DNA of 64,000 bases from Candidatus Heimdallarchaeota archaeon (lineage in GTDB: Archaea; Asgardarchaeota; Heimdallarchaeia; Heimdallarchaeales; Heimdallarchaeaceae), in the NCBI GenBank assembly GCA_021399345.1, contig JAAFKI010000112.1, positions 109,753 to 173,752 of the forward strand, in the 5' to 3' direction. Below are positions 49,249-59,355 of this stretch, piece after piece. The notes below the pieces were generated by a model, which was given only the letters and a program-made list of their open reading frames with translations, was not told the origin of the DNA and did not search any database. Every line of letters starts with the position of its first letter. Position 1 is the stretch's first letter. The translations under genes were made by a program, and so were the position numbers.

Positions 49249-52200
49249 TTTTCATTTCACCTACTTCAATTTTATCTACTATTTTTAATAATGCACGCAC
49301 TCCAGCATTGAAATCTTTTTCAGTGATTTCCTCAAAACCATATCGTGCTTTTTCGAAATACTCTAAAAGAGTACCAATGAGCTCGCGCTCAATTTTACTT
49401 TTGTAAGCTAATAATCTTGCAAATTCTGTAGGAGTCTGACTCCTATATCTTGGGAGATCATAGAATTCTCTACCAATACCCTCCACAACACTCCATGTCT
49501 TTAACAAACCCTGTTTATATCTTCCCTCTAGCCCATCTTTCTTAATATCATCAATTATCTCTCGCAGATAATCTCTCAATCTTCTTCTGAATGTTTGTTT
49601 CTGGGCATATGTTTTGATTGTATGTCTATTGAACCAGAGGAATAAACCTGCTAGAATAAGAACAACTGCACCAGCTGCTCCACCTATAATTGCTCCTAAA
49701 TTACCTATTCCTAATCCACTGCTTTCATAGACTACTGATAAGCTTCTTAATACAGAACCCGTATTTTCAACTGCATCAGTTGCTGCTATCGTATAAAGGA
49801 GAGCATATGTTCCTGAAGTTCTGAATCTAAATTGTGACAAATCTACTGTTGCTGTGAAAATATCACTAGTACCTATTCTAGTCATTTCTACAGAATAATC
49901 TTCAACAACAATTGTAGTTCCAAGTGAAATTGTAATATTAATAGTAACAGTAGAAACATTGGTTAATATGTCTATTACTGATGCATTGAATGTTAAAACA
50001 GAATCAGGATCAGCTGTACCATTAATTGCATTTACAGTAATTGCGAAAATGTTAGGACTATCAGAATCATCTGTAATGAAAAACATTGAAGGAAATAATC
50101 CTAGATTAGGCTGAGGTAATGCATTATCATAAGCTCCATAATACCAAGTATAGTTGTAATTATAATCTAAATCTATATGGTAAGTCCATTCATTTGTAAA
50201 TGGAACATTTATCATAAGATCTTGAAAGTTTACATCTACAACATTTGTTAGAAGATTTCTACCTGTAACATTAATTGCAACAAACCACATACCGCTATAA
50301 ACTTTTGAATCATTAACGAACACAGAAATATCAATAAATGGATTAGGAATATTACCTGAATAAGTTACCACAGGAACTGCAACTGCCTCTGGAGGATGAA
50401 AATCTCCCACTCTATATAATCCATCTTCAGTATCCGTATAACCAAAATTAGCATCATACCACTGCGCTGGAAGAATTTGTCTACTTCCAAATTCATCTAA
50501 ACCATGTCCTGCATAATCTTTTACTTCCACTGAATATTCAACATACCATTGACTTTGAGAAGCATTCATGGTTATGTTATCTTCATATGTGTCAGGTGCA
50601 ATGTTGGTTAAAGTGACACTGCTTGTTGAATCGTAAACACCTAATTCATCATATAAATCATAGTAGATTATAACGGATCTAACCCCTGAATCTGCGTCTG
50701 TTGCAACTACTGTGAAAGTAATATTGAAATAAGGATCATGACTTGCAGTGCTGTTTGGATCAGGTGATAAATTAACACTTACTAAAACAGGTGCTTCAGT
50801 ATCAGGACCATAAATATTAATCGTTTGTGTGATAGTTGTTGCTGGAGCATAATCTCCACCTATTGCTATCAAATCTCCTGTAAAAGCAAGATTGTGATCC
50901 CATCCTGCTCCTAAATGTGTCTTATCATATCTCACATAATTTTGTCCTGCAGTTACAAAGAAGAATGCTTCTTCACCAGCAAAAGTTATTGATATCCTTG
51001 CACCTACAGGATTTCCTCCCCATTGATCCTGTGCTTGAAGTTCATAATACTCATCATTTATATCAAAGTCATTCCAAAAAGTTCTATTCCACACATCTCT
51101 TGAAGTACCATCTAAAGCTGCCCCTCCATCATTATCAGTTAGAGTTAATGAAAGAGCATAATACATATTAAAGTTGTCAGCAGCAGTTGGAGAACTTGGA
51201 GCATAATATTTGTAAGTTCCTCCATCATAATCTAATCCTGTAACAGTTATAGGTTCTGTTTGAGCTTGAACTGCATAACTGGGAACTAGAGATATTATAT
51301 CTCTATCTCCACTAGCTGTAGTAAAGTAGAAATCAGGTGGCTCACCTGTGAAATCTATTTGAAATTGTGAGATAGGACATAAATTCCCATTAATGTCTTC
51401 AATTTCTACAGTGAAGTCAATCGGTAATCCTACTGTATAGGAACTTATTATATCAGCGATTGTTATACGAACCGTCGTTATGTTTACAGTTAATACTGAA
51501 TCTAAGGAATCTCCAATCATTCTTGCTCCAGGAAATTCTGCAGCTACAGGTTGAAGGTAAACAATAAAACCTTGTGTTATATCAGAAACATTAACTAATG
51601 GGTTCAAGTATGTGCTAAATTTAATTCCACCTGTAGAATTAGTTGTGTATATATCACTTGGAGAGGTATGATTAGATCCATCATAATAATAATATACATT
51701 TATCGTTTTTGCGGATTCTAAACCTGAGCTAGAAGATAAGTTTGCTTGTATTTCAAAGGTATCTCCTATTTCAATTTCCATTGGTATTTTGCTTAATGCA
51801 CTTCCTATGTTATAATAAGCATCGACTAGTGCTGATTCTTCCGTATTTCCAAATGCAGATCCAAGTAAGTGTAGAGCAGGATTAAAAGTACCTATTCTCA
51901 CAAAGAAGCTGAAAGGTAATTGAGTTATATCATAATCTACATCATATGTTACACTGTCAGTTCCAGCTGCAGGTGCTATTCCACTATATATATGCTGATT
52001 GGATGCAAAAACTGCAGTTCCACTATCATCAAACGCATCATAAGTTGCCCAATCAACAACATAATCAAAACTGGTTCCTGTTGGATCTAAAACAGTTCCA
52101 TTATCAAAAAGAATCTGTGTTGTAAAAGAATAAGGAAAATTAGGATTACCAACTACTGGATTAATACTAAATTCAAGCTCACCATAAATTTCAACTATTA

Positions 52201-52882
52201 CATCTCCAGGACTTCCTTCTAACCTATTTGGATCAGTTAAACTACCTCTGAACCAAGTCAATAATGTGATTTCACCAACTTTGGAAAACGGATCTATTGA
52301 TAGGTCTGAAGTAACTAAATCTATACTAAAAACACCAAGGCTATTAGTTATTGCAGAACCCACTTCATATTGAGGGTTTCCCTCATAGAATAGTTTGTTC
52401 CCTTCAAATGTTGCCTTAGTAATATTATAGTAAAGATATACAGTTTCACCATCCCAAAAATCCCCAGGCAAACCTGAAGTAAGAACACCAGTTACAGTAA
52501 TAGTAACTCCTCTGATATATTGACTACTTGGTGTTGGAAGAGTAATTGTTTGAGAATCTCCCAAATCGGGGTCTAATAGGTCTGAATTCTTCAACCTAAC
52601 TTCTAAAATCTGTGCTTCTGGTTTTCTAGCACCACTAAGATTTTCAACAAGATTCGATTCATAACCGGGATAACTTTGTCTGTAAGGGAGATTAAATTGA
52701 AATTCATTTTTGGTAAGTTCAATTGGGAATTCTTTCCGTAATTCTGAAGAACCAGTTGATACTGATGAAAGATCTTGAATTTGTTTATTGATTATTGCTT
52801 CACTATAAACAGGAATTATCAAACTGCTAGTTAGTCCTACTAGAAAAACAATTGTCAATATTTGAAAGGTCCTTCTGTTCAT
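49238..52882 (-). CDS. Giant Ig-like surface protein with DUF4129 tail
   Basis: 1214 residues. A signal peptide (about 1-28) is followed by some 1,050 extracellular residues of beta-sandwich type, with phrases such as GGIKFSTYLNP and DYAGHGLDEFG typical of bacterial/archaeal Ig-like repeats. One transmembrane helix (about 1080-1105, IGGAAGAVVLILAGLFLWF) leads to a cytoplasmic helical domain of DUF4129 type (LLKTWSVVEGIGREFYDLPR, then QTPTEFARLL and EKARYGFEEI). It thus links the outside to the cytoplasmic MoxR/DUF58 machinery. It follows the transglutaminase-like gene by 1 bp. Confidence 0.8.
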   Translation of the reverse strand: MNRRTFQILTIVFLVGLTSSLIIPVYSEAIINKQIQDLSSVSTGSSELRKEFPIELTKNEFQFNLPYRQSYPGYESNLVENLSGARKPEAQILEVRLKNSDLLDPDLGDSQTITLPTPSSQYIRGVTITVTGVLTSGLPGDFWDGETVYLYYNITKATFEGNKLFYEGNPQYEVGSAITNSLGVFSIDLVTSDLSIDPFSKVGEITLLTWFRGSLTDPNRLEGSPGDVIVEIYGELEFSINPVVGNPNFPYSFTTQILFDNGTVLDPTGTSFDYVVDWATYDAFDDSGTAVFASNQHIYSGIAPAAGTDSVTYDVDYDITQLPFSFFVRIGTFNPALHLLGSAFGNTEESALVDAYYNIGSALSKIPMEIEIGDTFEIQANLSSSSGLESAKTINVYYYYDGSNHTSPSDIYTTNSTGGIKFSTYLNPLVNVSDITQGFIVYLQPVAAEFPGARMIGDSLDSVLTVNITTVRITIADIISSYTVGLPIDFTVEIEDINGNLCPISQFQIDFTGEPPDFYFTTASGDRDIISLVPSYAVQAQTEPITVTGLDYDGGTYKYYAPSSPTAADNFNMYYALSLTLTDNDGGAALDGTSRDVWNRTFWNDFDINDEYYELQAQDQWGGNPVGARISITFAGEEAFFFVTAGQNYVRYDKTHLGAGWDHNLAFTGDLIAIGGDYAPATTITQTINIYGPDTEAPVLVSVNLSPDPNSTASHDPYFNITFTVVATDADSGVRSVIIYYDLYDELGVYDSTSSVTLTNIAPDTYEDNITMNASQSQWYVEYSVEVKDYAGHGLDEFGSRQILPAQWYDANFGYTDTEDGLYRVGDFHPPEAVAVPVVTYSGNIPNPFIDISVFVNDSKVYSGMWFVAINVTGRNLLTNVVDVNFQDLMINVPFTNEWTYHIDLDYNYNYTWYYGAYDNALPQPNLGLFPSMFFITDDSDSPNIFAITVNAINGTADPDSVLTFNASVIDILTNVSTVTINITISLGTTIVVEDYSVEMTRIGTSDIFTATVDLSQFRFRTSGTYALLYTIAATDAVENTGSVLRSLSVVYESSGLGIGNLGAIIGGAAGAVVLILAGLFLWFNRHTIKTYAQKQTFRRRLRDYLREIIDDIKKDGLEGRYKQGLLKTWSVVEGIGREFYDLPRYRSQTPTEFARLLAYKSKIERELIGTLLEYFEKARYGFEEITEKDFNAGVRALLKIVDKIEVGEMKIES

Positions 52883-52883
52883 T

Positions 52884-55800
52884 TCAGTATTTCACATCCT
52901 TATTAATCAGAATGGTAATGCACTCAATTTCCGATAGAAATTCTGCACAATTGTAATTCGCTAATTCAAGTATTCCGATGTTGGTAATTCCATATGGTGT
53001 CATAATCTGCGAGGATGCAGTAGATTCTGCACCTATGACCTTGTAGCTCATATGAGATGGTGGAAATGCAATAGTTATTTGCGCAGATATATTCCACGTA
53101 TCTAGATAAAATACTACCAATCGGTAGAAATTCGGTCCGTATTCTGTAACATCTACATTAAGAGTTGTATTAAAGAAGCCATTAATATCTGAGTAACCAC
53201 TGCCCACATCATTTGCATCATACTGTTCAATAAGCAGATTTGTACTATCTCTGTCAAGAACAAATTCATCGAGTAATGTTGTAGCATCGGTTTTATCTGC
53301 TGCATCATATGTTGCTTGATTAACTAACCATATTTCTACATTTTCACCAGTTATAGGGCTTGGTGACCCACCAGGGGGTTCTTGATAAACATAAATATCA
53401 ACATCAGGAGTGAAGATATCTCCATCAACTCCCTGATCATGGTAATAATCACTTGAATCTACAGTTGAATACTTCCCATCGAAATAAAGCATAATTGTGT
53501 AAGTATAATTCTGTCCAAACAAGGCTGCAATATAGTACGCAGCACCAACTGTAACAGGAGGAGTTAAGGTTGATAAAACATTAGTTGTCCCTAGCATGGT
53601 ATAAACACTCGAATTACCATTTGGATCCGTATATGCAGATCCTATTATTCTTAATGTAGCAGGATCCAATGTTCCAAGAAGTAAATCATTTTTCTCATTT
53701 TCATCTAAAATGTAGTAAGTAACTAAGCGACCTTCTAAAGGTATTGTCAGGTTAGCGAGTTCAAATAGTTCAGTTGAAATTTGATATTGAACTCCTTTTT
53801 GCATTAAGAATAAATCAAACACTCCTACTGGAGGTGGACTTGGATTTGGAAGTGTATCTTTTGTAGCGTTTATACTTATACCCGTTAGATATCCAGTAGG
53901 TATAATTACAAATCCCGTATAATTAGTTGAAAGTAACGTCACGTAAGCTAATAACACATAAGCCGTTCCTCCGGGATTACTCGGATTGTAAACAGTATAT
54001 TGTACAGGATTCCATTCCGTATAAAGTTCAGCTACTCCTCCAGCTACAGAAACAGCTGTACCTAGATTGTTTGCTACAGACAATAATCCTGCAGGATTTG
54101 TTGAATATGCCTGTAATTGAGCTACTGTTACTGTTGCAAAATTAACCGTAGATCCCTCTACAAAGCCTGTTTCATCACTGACTGTTGCTCTAAGAGTATA
54201 AGTTTTGGCGTAATCTGTAAGATAAACATCTTCGCCATCTATGTTTTGCTTGGTAACTGGTAAATACAAAGCTGGTTCTCCAAACATTTCTATGCTTACA
54301 TTGAATGAAGAGTATAGAGTGTTTTCACAATAATACATTGAACTTGTATCTATATCAACATAAGGTCCCATTTGGAACTGACCCCATTTGAAGGTAGGTC
54401 CTCCAACACCATCATCAACTGGAATAAGAGCTTCTACCCAAGCATAAATATTTTCAGATAATGAAAGGGTTCTAACTGTAGCAGTTCCATCTCCAATTGC
54501 AAAACCAATAACGGGACGACATGGAATATTATTTAATCTTAAAGTCATAATGGCCAAAGCTATATAAGCGGATGCTGAGGTATCTGAACCTTCCAGAAGA
54601 AGTTCTGCTCTATCTCGACCATTGTTATCGTCATTATCAGCTGTAGGCATCCCAAAATCGGATAGTATCTTTTCTAGAATGTATGATGTTTGCTGGTACA
54701 TTGTATGACCATTTGTTATTCCATGTTCAGTAGCATTTGCCGCATAAGCAGCTACCAAAGGAGAGATGGTTTCATAATTCAACGGCTTCTGAAGGAAACG
54801 AGCGAATGTTGAATTATACCAACTCGTATGAAGATAAGTATAATCATCATAATTTGTTGAATCTGAAATAATGGAGGAGAGGTTGTCATCACTGATAAAA
54901 TAAGGTTGATAATTGAAATCTCCAAAGAATCCTATTTGATTAGTTGTAGCTTTCAAAGACAACATGTCATTTAGATTATATTTGACATTAGCTGTTCCTT
55001 CTACAGCACACACAGTACCATTTTCATCAACTAAGTTATCTGTCCAGTTTAAATCATTTGTCAAGAATGGTTCATTATAATTATTACTCCAAGTGGATAT
55101 TAATTGTGTAAGCAGAGCTGTTTGAACACTATAAACCAATTGAGTTACATCTAATTGTTGATAGCTACTTGGAGGGTCTGAATGTACAGCTGGGTCATTA
55201 TTTTCAGCTGTTAAATCAAATCTAGTTTCGCCACTCGTCTCAATAAAATCCCACGAGCTCGCTTGATAATTATCCCTAACATCCCACCGATAGAGATAGT
55301 TCCCTAATGTACCAGAAAGAGCTTCTACTTGTGCTATTTCATCTATATCGAGATCTGGGTCTATATCCATGTTATCTAGAAGATCTAGTATACCATCTAT
55401 GTAAAACGGTGCATCTCCTGTAAAAAGCGAATCAAACCATGAAGGATTGGTGTCCATTGGTGTGATATCACCAGGAGGTAAATCACGATATTTTCCAATC
55501 AAATTAAAATAAGGAGTAAAGAAAGAAACTAATAATGAACCTATGATAAAACCTACAACCATTATCCTTTTCACATTATGTCTTGTGCGTATTTTTGGGA
55601 AAGAAAATGATTTTGCTTCAAAAGCCAACAGGACTAAAAATACCTCTAGTATTAAAACAACGGGTACAATGTACTTCAGAAATAGATCGGGCAATGGAAT
55701 AGGAATAAATTCAATAAAATAACTGTTAATAATTGTTACAATTAAAAGCCCAAGAAATAAAATAGAAAAAGCTATGTTCCAAGCAGTTATACCCCTTGGC

Positions 55801-55937
55801 ATCATTGTAGCGACGGGTAATTTGGTACTTCCTTTTTTCATCTTTTTATATTTAGGAACTACTGCAGGTTTTGTCTTTAGCTTAGCTCCCTCTTTAAACC
55901 GCTTAGTGTTTTTAGCCGAATCTTCGCTTTCTGACAT
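52884..55937 (-). CDS. Transglutaminase-fold membrane protein, likely inactive
   Basis: 1017 residues, ATG after GAGGA. A basic Lys-rich N-terminus (1-48) precedes about three helices (about 52-75, 82-105, 125-147). The extracellular chain then contains a transglutaminase-like core (about 400-560). There the sequence LEGSDTSASAYIALAIMTLR replaces the usual GxCxxFA...R, so the catalytic Cys is missing. NIYAWVEALIP replaces HAWxE, so the catalytic His is Tyr. The following INIPCRPVIGFAIGDG-type strand is otherwise typical. The remaining 450 residues are beta-rich. It is the first gene of locus A. Transglutaminase-like proteins are regular partners of MoxR/DUF58; this one probably binds rather than cuts or cross-links. 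Confidence 0.8.
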   Translation of the reverse strand: MSESEDSAKNTKRFKEGAKLKTKPAVVPKYKKMKKGSTKLPVATMMPRGITAWNIAFSILFLGLLIVTIINSYFIEFIPIPLPDLFLKYIVPVVLILEVFLVLLAFEAKSFSFPKIRTRHNVKRIMVVGFIIGSLLVSFFTPYFNLIGKYRDLPPGDITPMDTNPSWFDSLFTGDAPFYIDGILDLLDNMDIDPDLDIDEIAQVEALSGTLGNYLYRWDVRDNYQASSWDFIETSGETRFDLTAENNDPAVHSDPPSSYQQLDVTQLVYSVQTALLTQLISTWSNNYNEPFLTNDLNWTDNLVDENGTVCAVEGTANVKYNLNDMLSLKATTNQIGFFGDFNYQPYFISDDNLSSIISDSTNYDDYTYLHTSWYNSTFARFLQKPLNYETISPLVAAYAANATEHGITNGHTMYQQTSYILEKILSDFGMPTADNDDNNGRDRAELLLEGSDTSASAYIALAIMTLRLNNIPCRPVIGFAIGDGTATVRTLSLSENIYAWVEALIPVDDGVGGPTFKWGQFQMGPYVDIDTSSMYYCENTLYSSFNVSIEMFGEPALYLPVTKQNIDGEDVYLTDYAKTYTLRATVSDETGFVEGSTVNFATVTVAQLQAYSTNPAGLLSVANNLGTAVSVAGGVAELYTEWNPVQYTVYNPSNPGGTAYVLLAYVTLLSTNYTGFVIIPTGYLTGISINATKDTLPNPSPPPVGVFDLFLMQKGVQYQISTELFELANLTIPLEGRLVTYYILDENEKNDLLLGTLDPATLRIIGSAYTDPNGNSSVYTMLGTTNVLSTLTPPVTVGAAYYIAALFGQNYTYTIMLYFDGKYSTVDSSDYYHDQGVDGDIFTPDVDIYVYQEPPGGSPSPITGENVEIWLVNQATYDAADKTDATTLLDEFVLDRDSTNLLIEQYDANDVGSGYSDINGFFNTTLNVDVTEYGPNFYRLVVFYLDTWNISAQITIAFPPSHMSYKVIGAESTASSQIMTPYGITNIGILELANYNCAEFLSEIECITILINKDVKY

Positions 55938-56384
55938 CTTCTTTCCTCGTGATTATAAAGTATCAAGAGTACCGATGGTTACCCTAATGACTCTATACTC
56001 CTACATTATTCAAAAACTTTTTGCGATATAAATACTTGCAAATTGGCCATCAGCCTCGAGAAAAATAGAAGTGCTAAAATTCCTACTTTTAGACTTTGGG
56101 AAAGAAATTTACACACTTAGTTTAAATATAAACAAGTCTAAAACAGGTTTTTTGTGTTAATATATGATTTTGCATATAATATTACTGAAGTAAGGTATTA
56201 CTAAAAGTTTGAAACAAATCTGAAAATAAACAATCTTGTGTTAATAAATAAGCTACAAATTCAATCAATGAAGATGATGTAAAATCAACAAAACAAATTG
56301 TGAAGGAATGTCATACATTCATTAAAATATAACTCACATTTATCGATAAATGGTGAACATTTCTCATATTGAGAACATCGCTAT
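55938..56384. other. Divergent intergenic region, locus A / thyX
   Basis: About 450 bp of very AT-rich sequence without a credible reading frame. It must hold the leftward promoter of locus A, for which AATACT and TATAAATACTT-like elements near 56025-56035 are candidates, and the rightward promoter of thyX. I see no strong palindrome or repeat. Confidence 0.5.
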
Positions 56385-57080
56385 TTGGAAGTGATATCCA
56401 TTCAAGTAAAGCTGATCTCCTACCCAAAAGAAACTGATTTAATTGCTAAAATGGCTGCAGCAATCTGTTATTCAGGTGGTCATGATTACGAAGAAATAAG
56501 AAAAGATGCTGAGAGTAAACCTGCAGAATATCTTAGTATAATAGTTAAGAATGGTCATTTATCTATTCTCGAACATAATATCTATGTTTTCTATATTTCT
56601 GGTTTAAGTAGAGTAGCAAGTCATCAACTAGTCAGAAAGCGTATTGCTAGTTATTCCCAACAATCACAAAGATATGTTAATGCAAAAAATTTCAGAGCTG
56701 TTATTCCTGATACAATTGAAAAATCACAATTCCTAGAACAGTACAACAAGAAACTTGAGGATTGCAGCAATTTGTATCAACAAATGGTAGATGGGGGTAT
56801 TCCGAAAGAAGACGCAAGATTCATCTTACCAGGTGCAACAACAACACAGCTGATGGTTTCCATGAACGCACACGCTTTAATCGACTTTTTTGTCCAGAGA
56901 TTATGTGTGCGTAGTCAGTGGGAGATCAGACAACTAGCTGTGGCAATGTTGGAAGAAGCTCAGAAAGTTTCTCCTTTAATATTCAAGGATTTAGGTGCAT
57001 ATTGTGATTTTTACGGCTATTGTCCAGAAAATGACAAATCATGTGGAAGAATTAAAACTTTGAAAGAACTAATAAAATAA
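56385..57080 (+). CDS. thyX: Flavin-dependent thymidylate synthase
   Basis: 231 residues from a TTG (a GTG two codons later is an alternative). The ThyX family is clear: SILEHNIYVFYISGLSRVAS, then HQLVRKRIASYSQQSQRYV, and FILPGATTTQLMVSMNA with WEIRQLA. ThyX makes dTMP from dUMP using FAD, NADPH and methylene-tetrahydropterin or -folate. The signature RHRx7S reads RKRx7S here, a conservative change in the dUMP/FAD site. It stands alone between the two MoxR/DUF58 loci and is transcribed in the opposite direction. The C1 donor probably comes from the pterin pathway represented by the genes at 15510-16767. Confidence 0.92.
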   Translation: MEVISIQVKLISYPKETDLIAKMAAAICYSGGHDYEEIRKDAESKPAEYLSIIVKNGHLSILEHNIYVFYISGLSRVASHQLVRKRIASYSQQSQRYVNAKNFRAVIPDTIEKSQFLEQYNKKLEDCSNLYQQMVDGGIPKEDARFILPGATTTQLMVSMNAHALIDFFVQRLCVRSQWEIRQLAVAMLEEAQKVSPLIFKDLGAYCDFYGYCPENDKSCGRIKTLKELIK

Positions 57081-57148
57081 GGATAAGTAAGCATTCGAAT
57101 TTTACTTCTTTAGTTTATAGCTATATAGTATACAATAATAGAAAGCAG

Positions 57149-57955
57149 TTATTCACTAAACTCAGATATCTCATCATCGTTGTCTATTGGTACTATAGTT
57201 TCATCTTTAATTTTCGGTAAAATTGCATTCATTCTTGTAAGGATAATTGTATAGAGGATTGCTACAACAATAAGTGAAGGACGAATTATGAATTCAGCTA
57301 TAGTATTTGGGGGGATTATGAAATAAATTATCGTTGAATATAAAACTGCAAATAAAATTAGAATCAGTATTGAAATTAAGGGCCAAAACATCTTTTTGAT
57401 AAGTATCCACCACTTCTGAAGCACATCAAGCTCTTTAACTGGTTCGCTTTCAAAATCAGTTAAGGTTAAATTATCTTCGTAGTGTTTCACTTGTTCCTTT
57501 GCGTAATCTCCAGTTGGTAAAATGTAAAATCTTTCTTGAGAATAGAATTCCAGAAAGAACATAGATAGGAGTAATCTCAAGGCTATACAAATCCCTGCAG
57601 ATACTTGGTAAAGTATGATGTCAATTCTGCCAAGTGTATCTGGGAAAAACATGGAATTTACATTTGCAAGTAATAGAGAAAATGCTGTACCCAAAATAAA
57701 GAAAATTCCGAAACTCAATTCATTTTTGAGATTCAAATCTCCGCCCCTAAATAAATCAATCATCAGATTGATAATACCTATTATTAGCCAGATTGTAAAA
57801 ACATAAACATTCAAACTTATAGCTGACTGTAAAATTATTATTGCGATCGCTATCACCCCAAATAGATGATGACAAAATATCATAATCTGAGAGCCAGGAG
57901 CTGTTTTCTTGGTTTTTTTCCAATCATCCTCAAAGACTTTATCTCTTATTCTCAT
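57149..57955 (-). CDS. Multipass membrane protein of MoxR/DUF58 locus B
   Basis: 268 residues with five to six hydrophobic helices (about 25-65, 75-95, 110-130, 190-240). A short charged loop (about 150-180) and a very acidic C-terminus (DNDDEISEFSE) are like the acidic end of its locus A counterpart at 43181-44692. It begins 1 bp after the DUF58 gene and is the last gene of locus B. No domain is recognised. Position and layout suggest the same role as the 503-residue protein of locus A, in shorter form. Confidence 0.72.
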   Translation of the reverse strand: MRIRDKVFEDDWKKTKKTAPGSQIMIFCHHLFGVIAIAIIILQSAISLNVYVFTIWLIIGIINLMIDLFRGGDLNLKNELSFGIFFILGTAFSLLLANVNSMFFPDTLGRIDIILYQVSAGICIALRLLLSMFFLEFYSQERFYILPTGDYAKEQVKHYEDNLTLTDFESEPVKELDVLQKWWILIKKMFWPLISILILILFAVLYSTIIYFIIPPNTIAEFIIRPSLIVVAILYTIILTRMNAILPKIKDETIVPIDNDDEISEFSE

Positions 57956-57956
57956 T

Positions 57957-59333
57957 TTATCGCCCTAATGCTTCTTGTACTAATCTATGTGATGGGGAAT
58001 ATTTATTCATCAACCTGTAAAGTGACAAAATTATGTTATCTTCATACCCATTAATCTCCACATAATCACCACCAACTGAATATAGAATTCGTCTAATTTC
58101 AGCTTCTCTCTTCAGATATTCATCTCTCACTAAACTAGGAAAGACATTATCTATGATATCTCTATATTCAATATTCTGAGCTTCATTAGCTATCCATTCA
58201 GATGAGGCAAGAATATTGAAATCCATAGTAGAAAAATTAACGAATATTACTCGGCTCCCCATAGAATGAAGCAAATGTAACCCTTGAAGTTTCTTTTTTA
58301 AATCACCTTCCAAATCAGAAAATATTATAGCTATTGAATGATTCAATTGATTGTTTTTAGTAAATTTCACAGCATTGATGAAGTTACTTTCAACCCCAAG
58401 GGGCTCAATATCAAATAAATTTAACATTAATCTCAATTCATTTCTCCCAACTTGGGGAACAATGAATCTACTAACATTGTCCCCATATGCAATCACTGCC
58501 AAATCATGGCTTGTCCCTCTGATGAGTGAGGAAACTTCAACAGCAGAAGATAAAGAGTGTTCAAATTTAGGACCAAACATAGTACTTCCTAAATCAAGGT
58601 ATATTAGGAAGTGAAGATTTCTTTCATCTTCATATTCTCTGGTAATCAATTTGTCATGTCTTGCAGTAGCAAACCAGTCTATGTGTTTTACTTCATCACC
58701 TGGGAGGTAATCACGAAGTGCAAAGAATTCATCGCCGCGACCCTTAACCCTTTGAGCAAATTCATGGACCATTTTAAGAAGAAGTTCTTTCTTTGTTTTC
58801 CATGGTATATTGATACGTGGTCTTTGGGGAAGCACCTTTATTGCTGTAATTTCTCTCAGAATTCTTAGATTTTTAAACAGCTGTTGATGAGGTCCTACAG
58901 CTATTTCTATTGGTCCAATTTCTGCATTTCCTCTTCGAACTGCTAATAATATCCATACAACTTTCTGTGTTTGATCTGGTTCTAATCTTAGATATAATTG
59001 ATCTGGTATGTTGATACTTTGGAAGTGATATGAAAATCGCAATGTGGTTTTAATCATAATTGTTTTTTTCGAACAATTGGTCAGATTTACTGCAACAGCG
59101 AGTAAACCTCTACTCCTTAGATACTCTTTTGATATTCTCACATCAACATCAAAAGAAACATCTTGTGTTGTTAGGTAGTGAACAAATGCAGAAGCTATTA
59201 CTAACCAGAAAAGAAGACCTGGAATAATTAAGAGATAGTTATCAATAGATAAACCTAGAACTATAGACAAACTTCCCAAAAGGATGAATATCCTTCCATT
59301 CTTTGTTAATTCAAAGACTTTTTCCTCTTCCAT
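57957..59333 (-). CDS. DUF58 protein (locus B), altered vWA metal site
   Basis: About 458 residues from the ATG at 59333 behind GAGGA (an earlier ATG at 59348 is possible). Two N-terminal helices precede a beta domain and the DUF58 signature (VKGRGDEFFALRDYLPGDEV, IDWFATARHDKLITREYE). In the vWA part the first metal motif is DLGST (in YLDLGSTMFG) instead of DxSxS, although the later Asp (FSDLEGD) remains. Metal binding may be weakened. It follows the locus B MoxR gene closely, the same order as in locus A. Confidence 0.85.
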   Translation of the reverse strand: MEEEKVFELTKNGRIFILLGSLSIVLGLSIDNYLLIIPGLLFWLVIASAFVHYLTTQDVSFDVDVRISKEYLRSRGLLAVAVNLTNCSKKTIMIKTTLRFSYHFQSINIPDQLYLRLEPDQTQKVVWILLAVRRGNAEIGPIEIAVGPHQQLFKNLRILREITAIKVLPQRPRINIPWKTKKELLLKMVHEFAQRVKGRGDEFFALRDYLPGDEVKHIDWFATARHDKLITREYEDERNLHFLIYLDLGSTMFGPKFEHSLSSAVEVSSLIRGTSHDLAVIAYGDNVSRFIVPQVGRNELRLMLNLFDIEPLGVESNFINAVKFTKNNQLNHSIAIIFSDLEGDLKKKLQGLHLLHSMGSRVIFVNFSTMDFNILASSEWIANEAQNIEYRDIIDNVFPSLVRDEYLKREAEIRRILYSVGGDYVEINGYEDNIILSLYRLMNKYSPSHRLVQEALGR

Positions 59334-59355
59334 AGTTAACTTCCTCATGCTTAGG

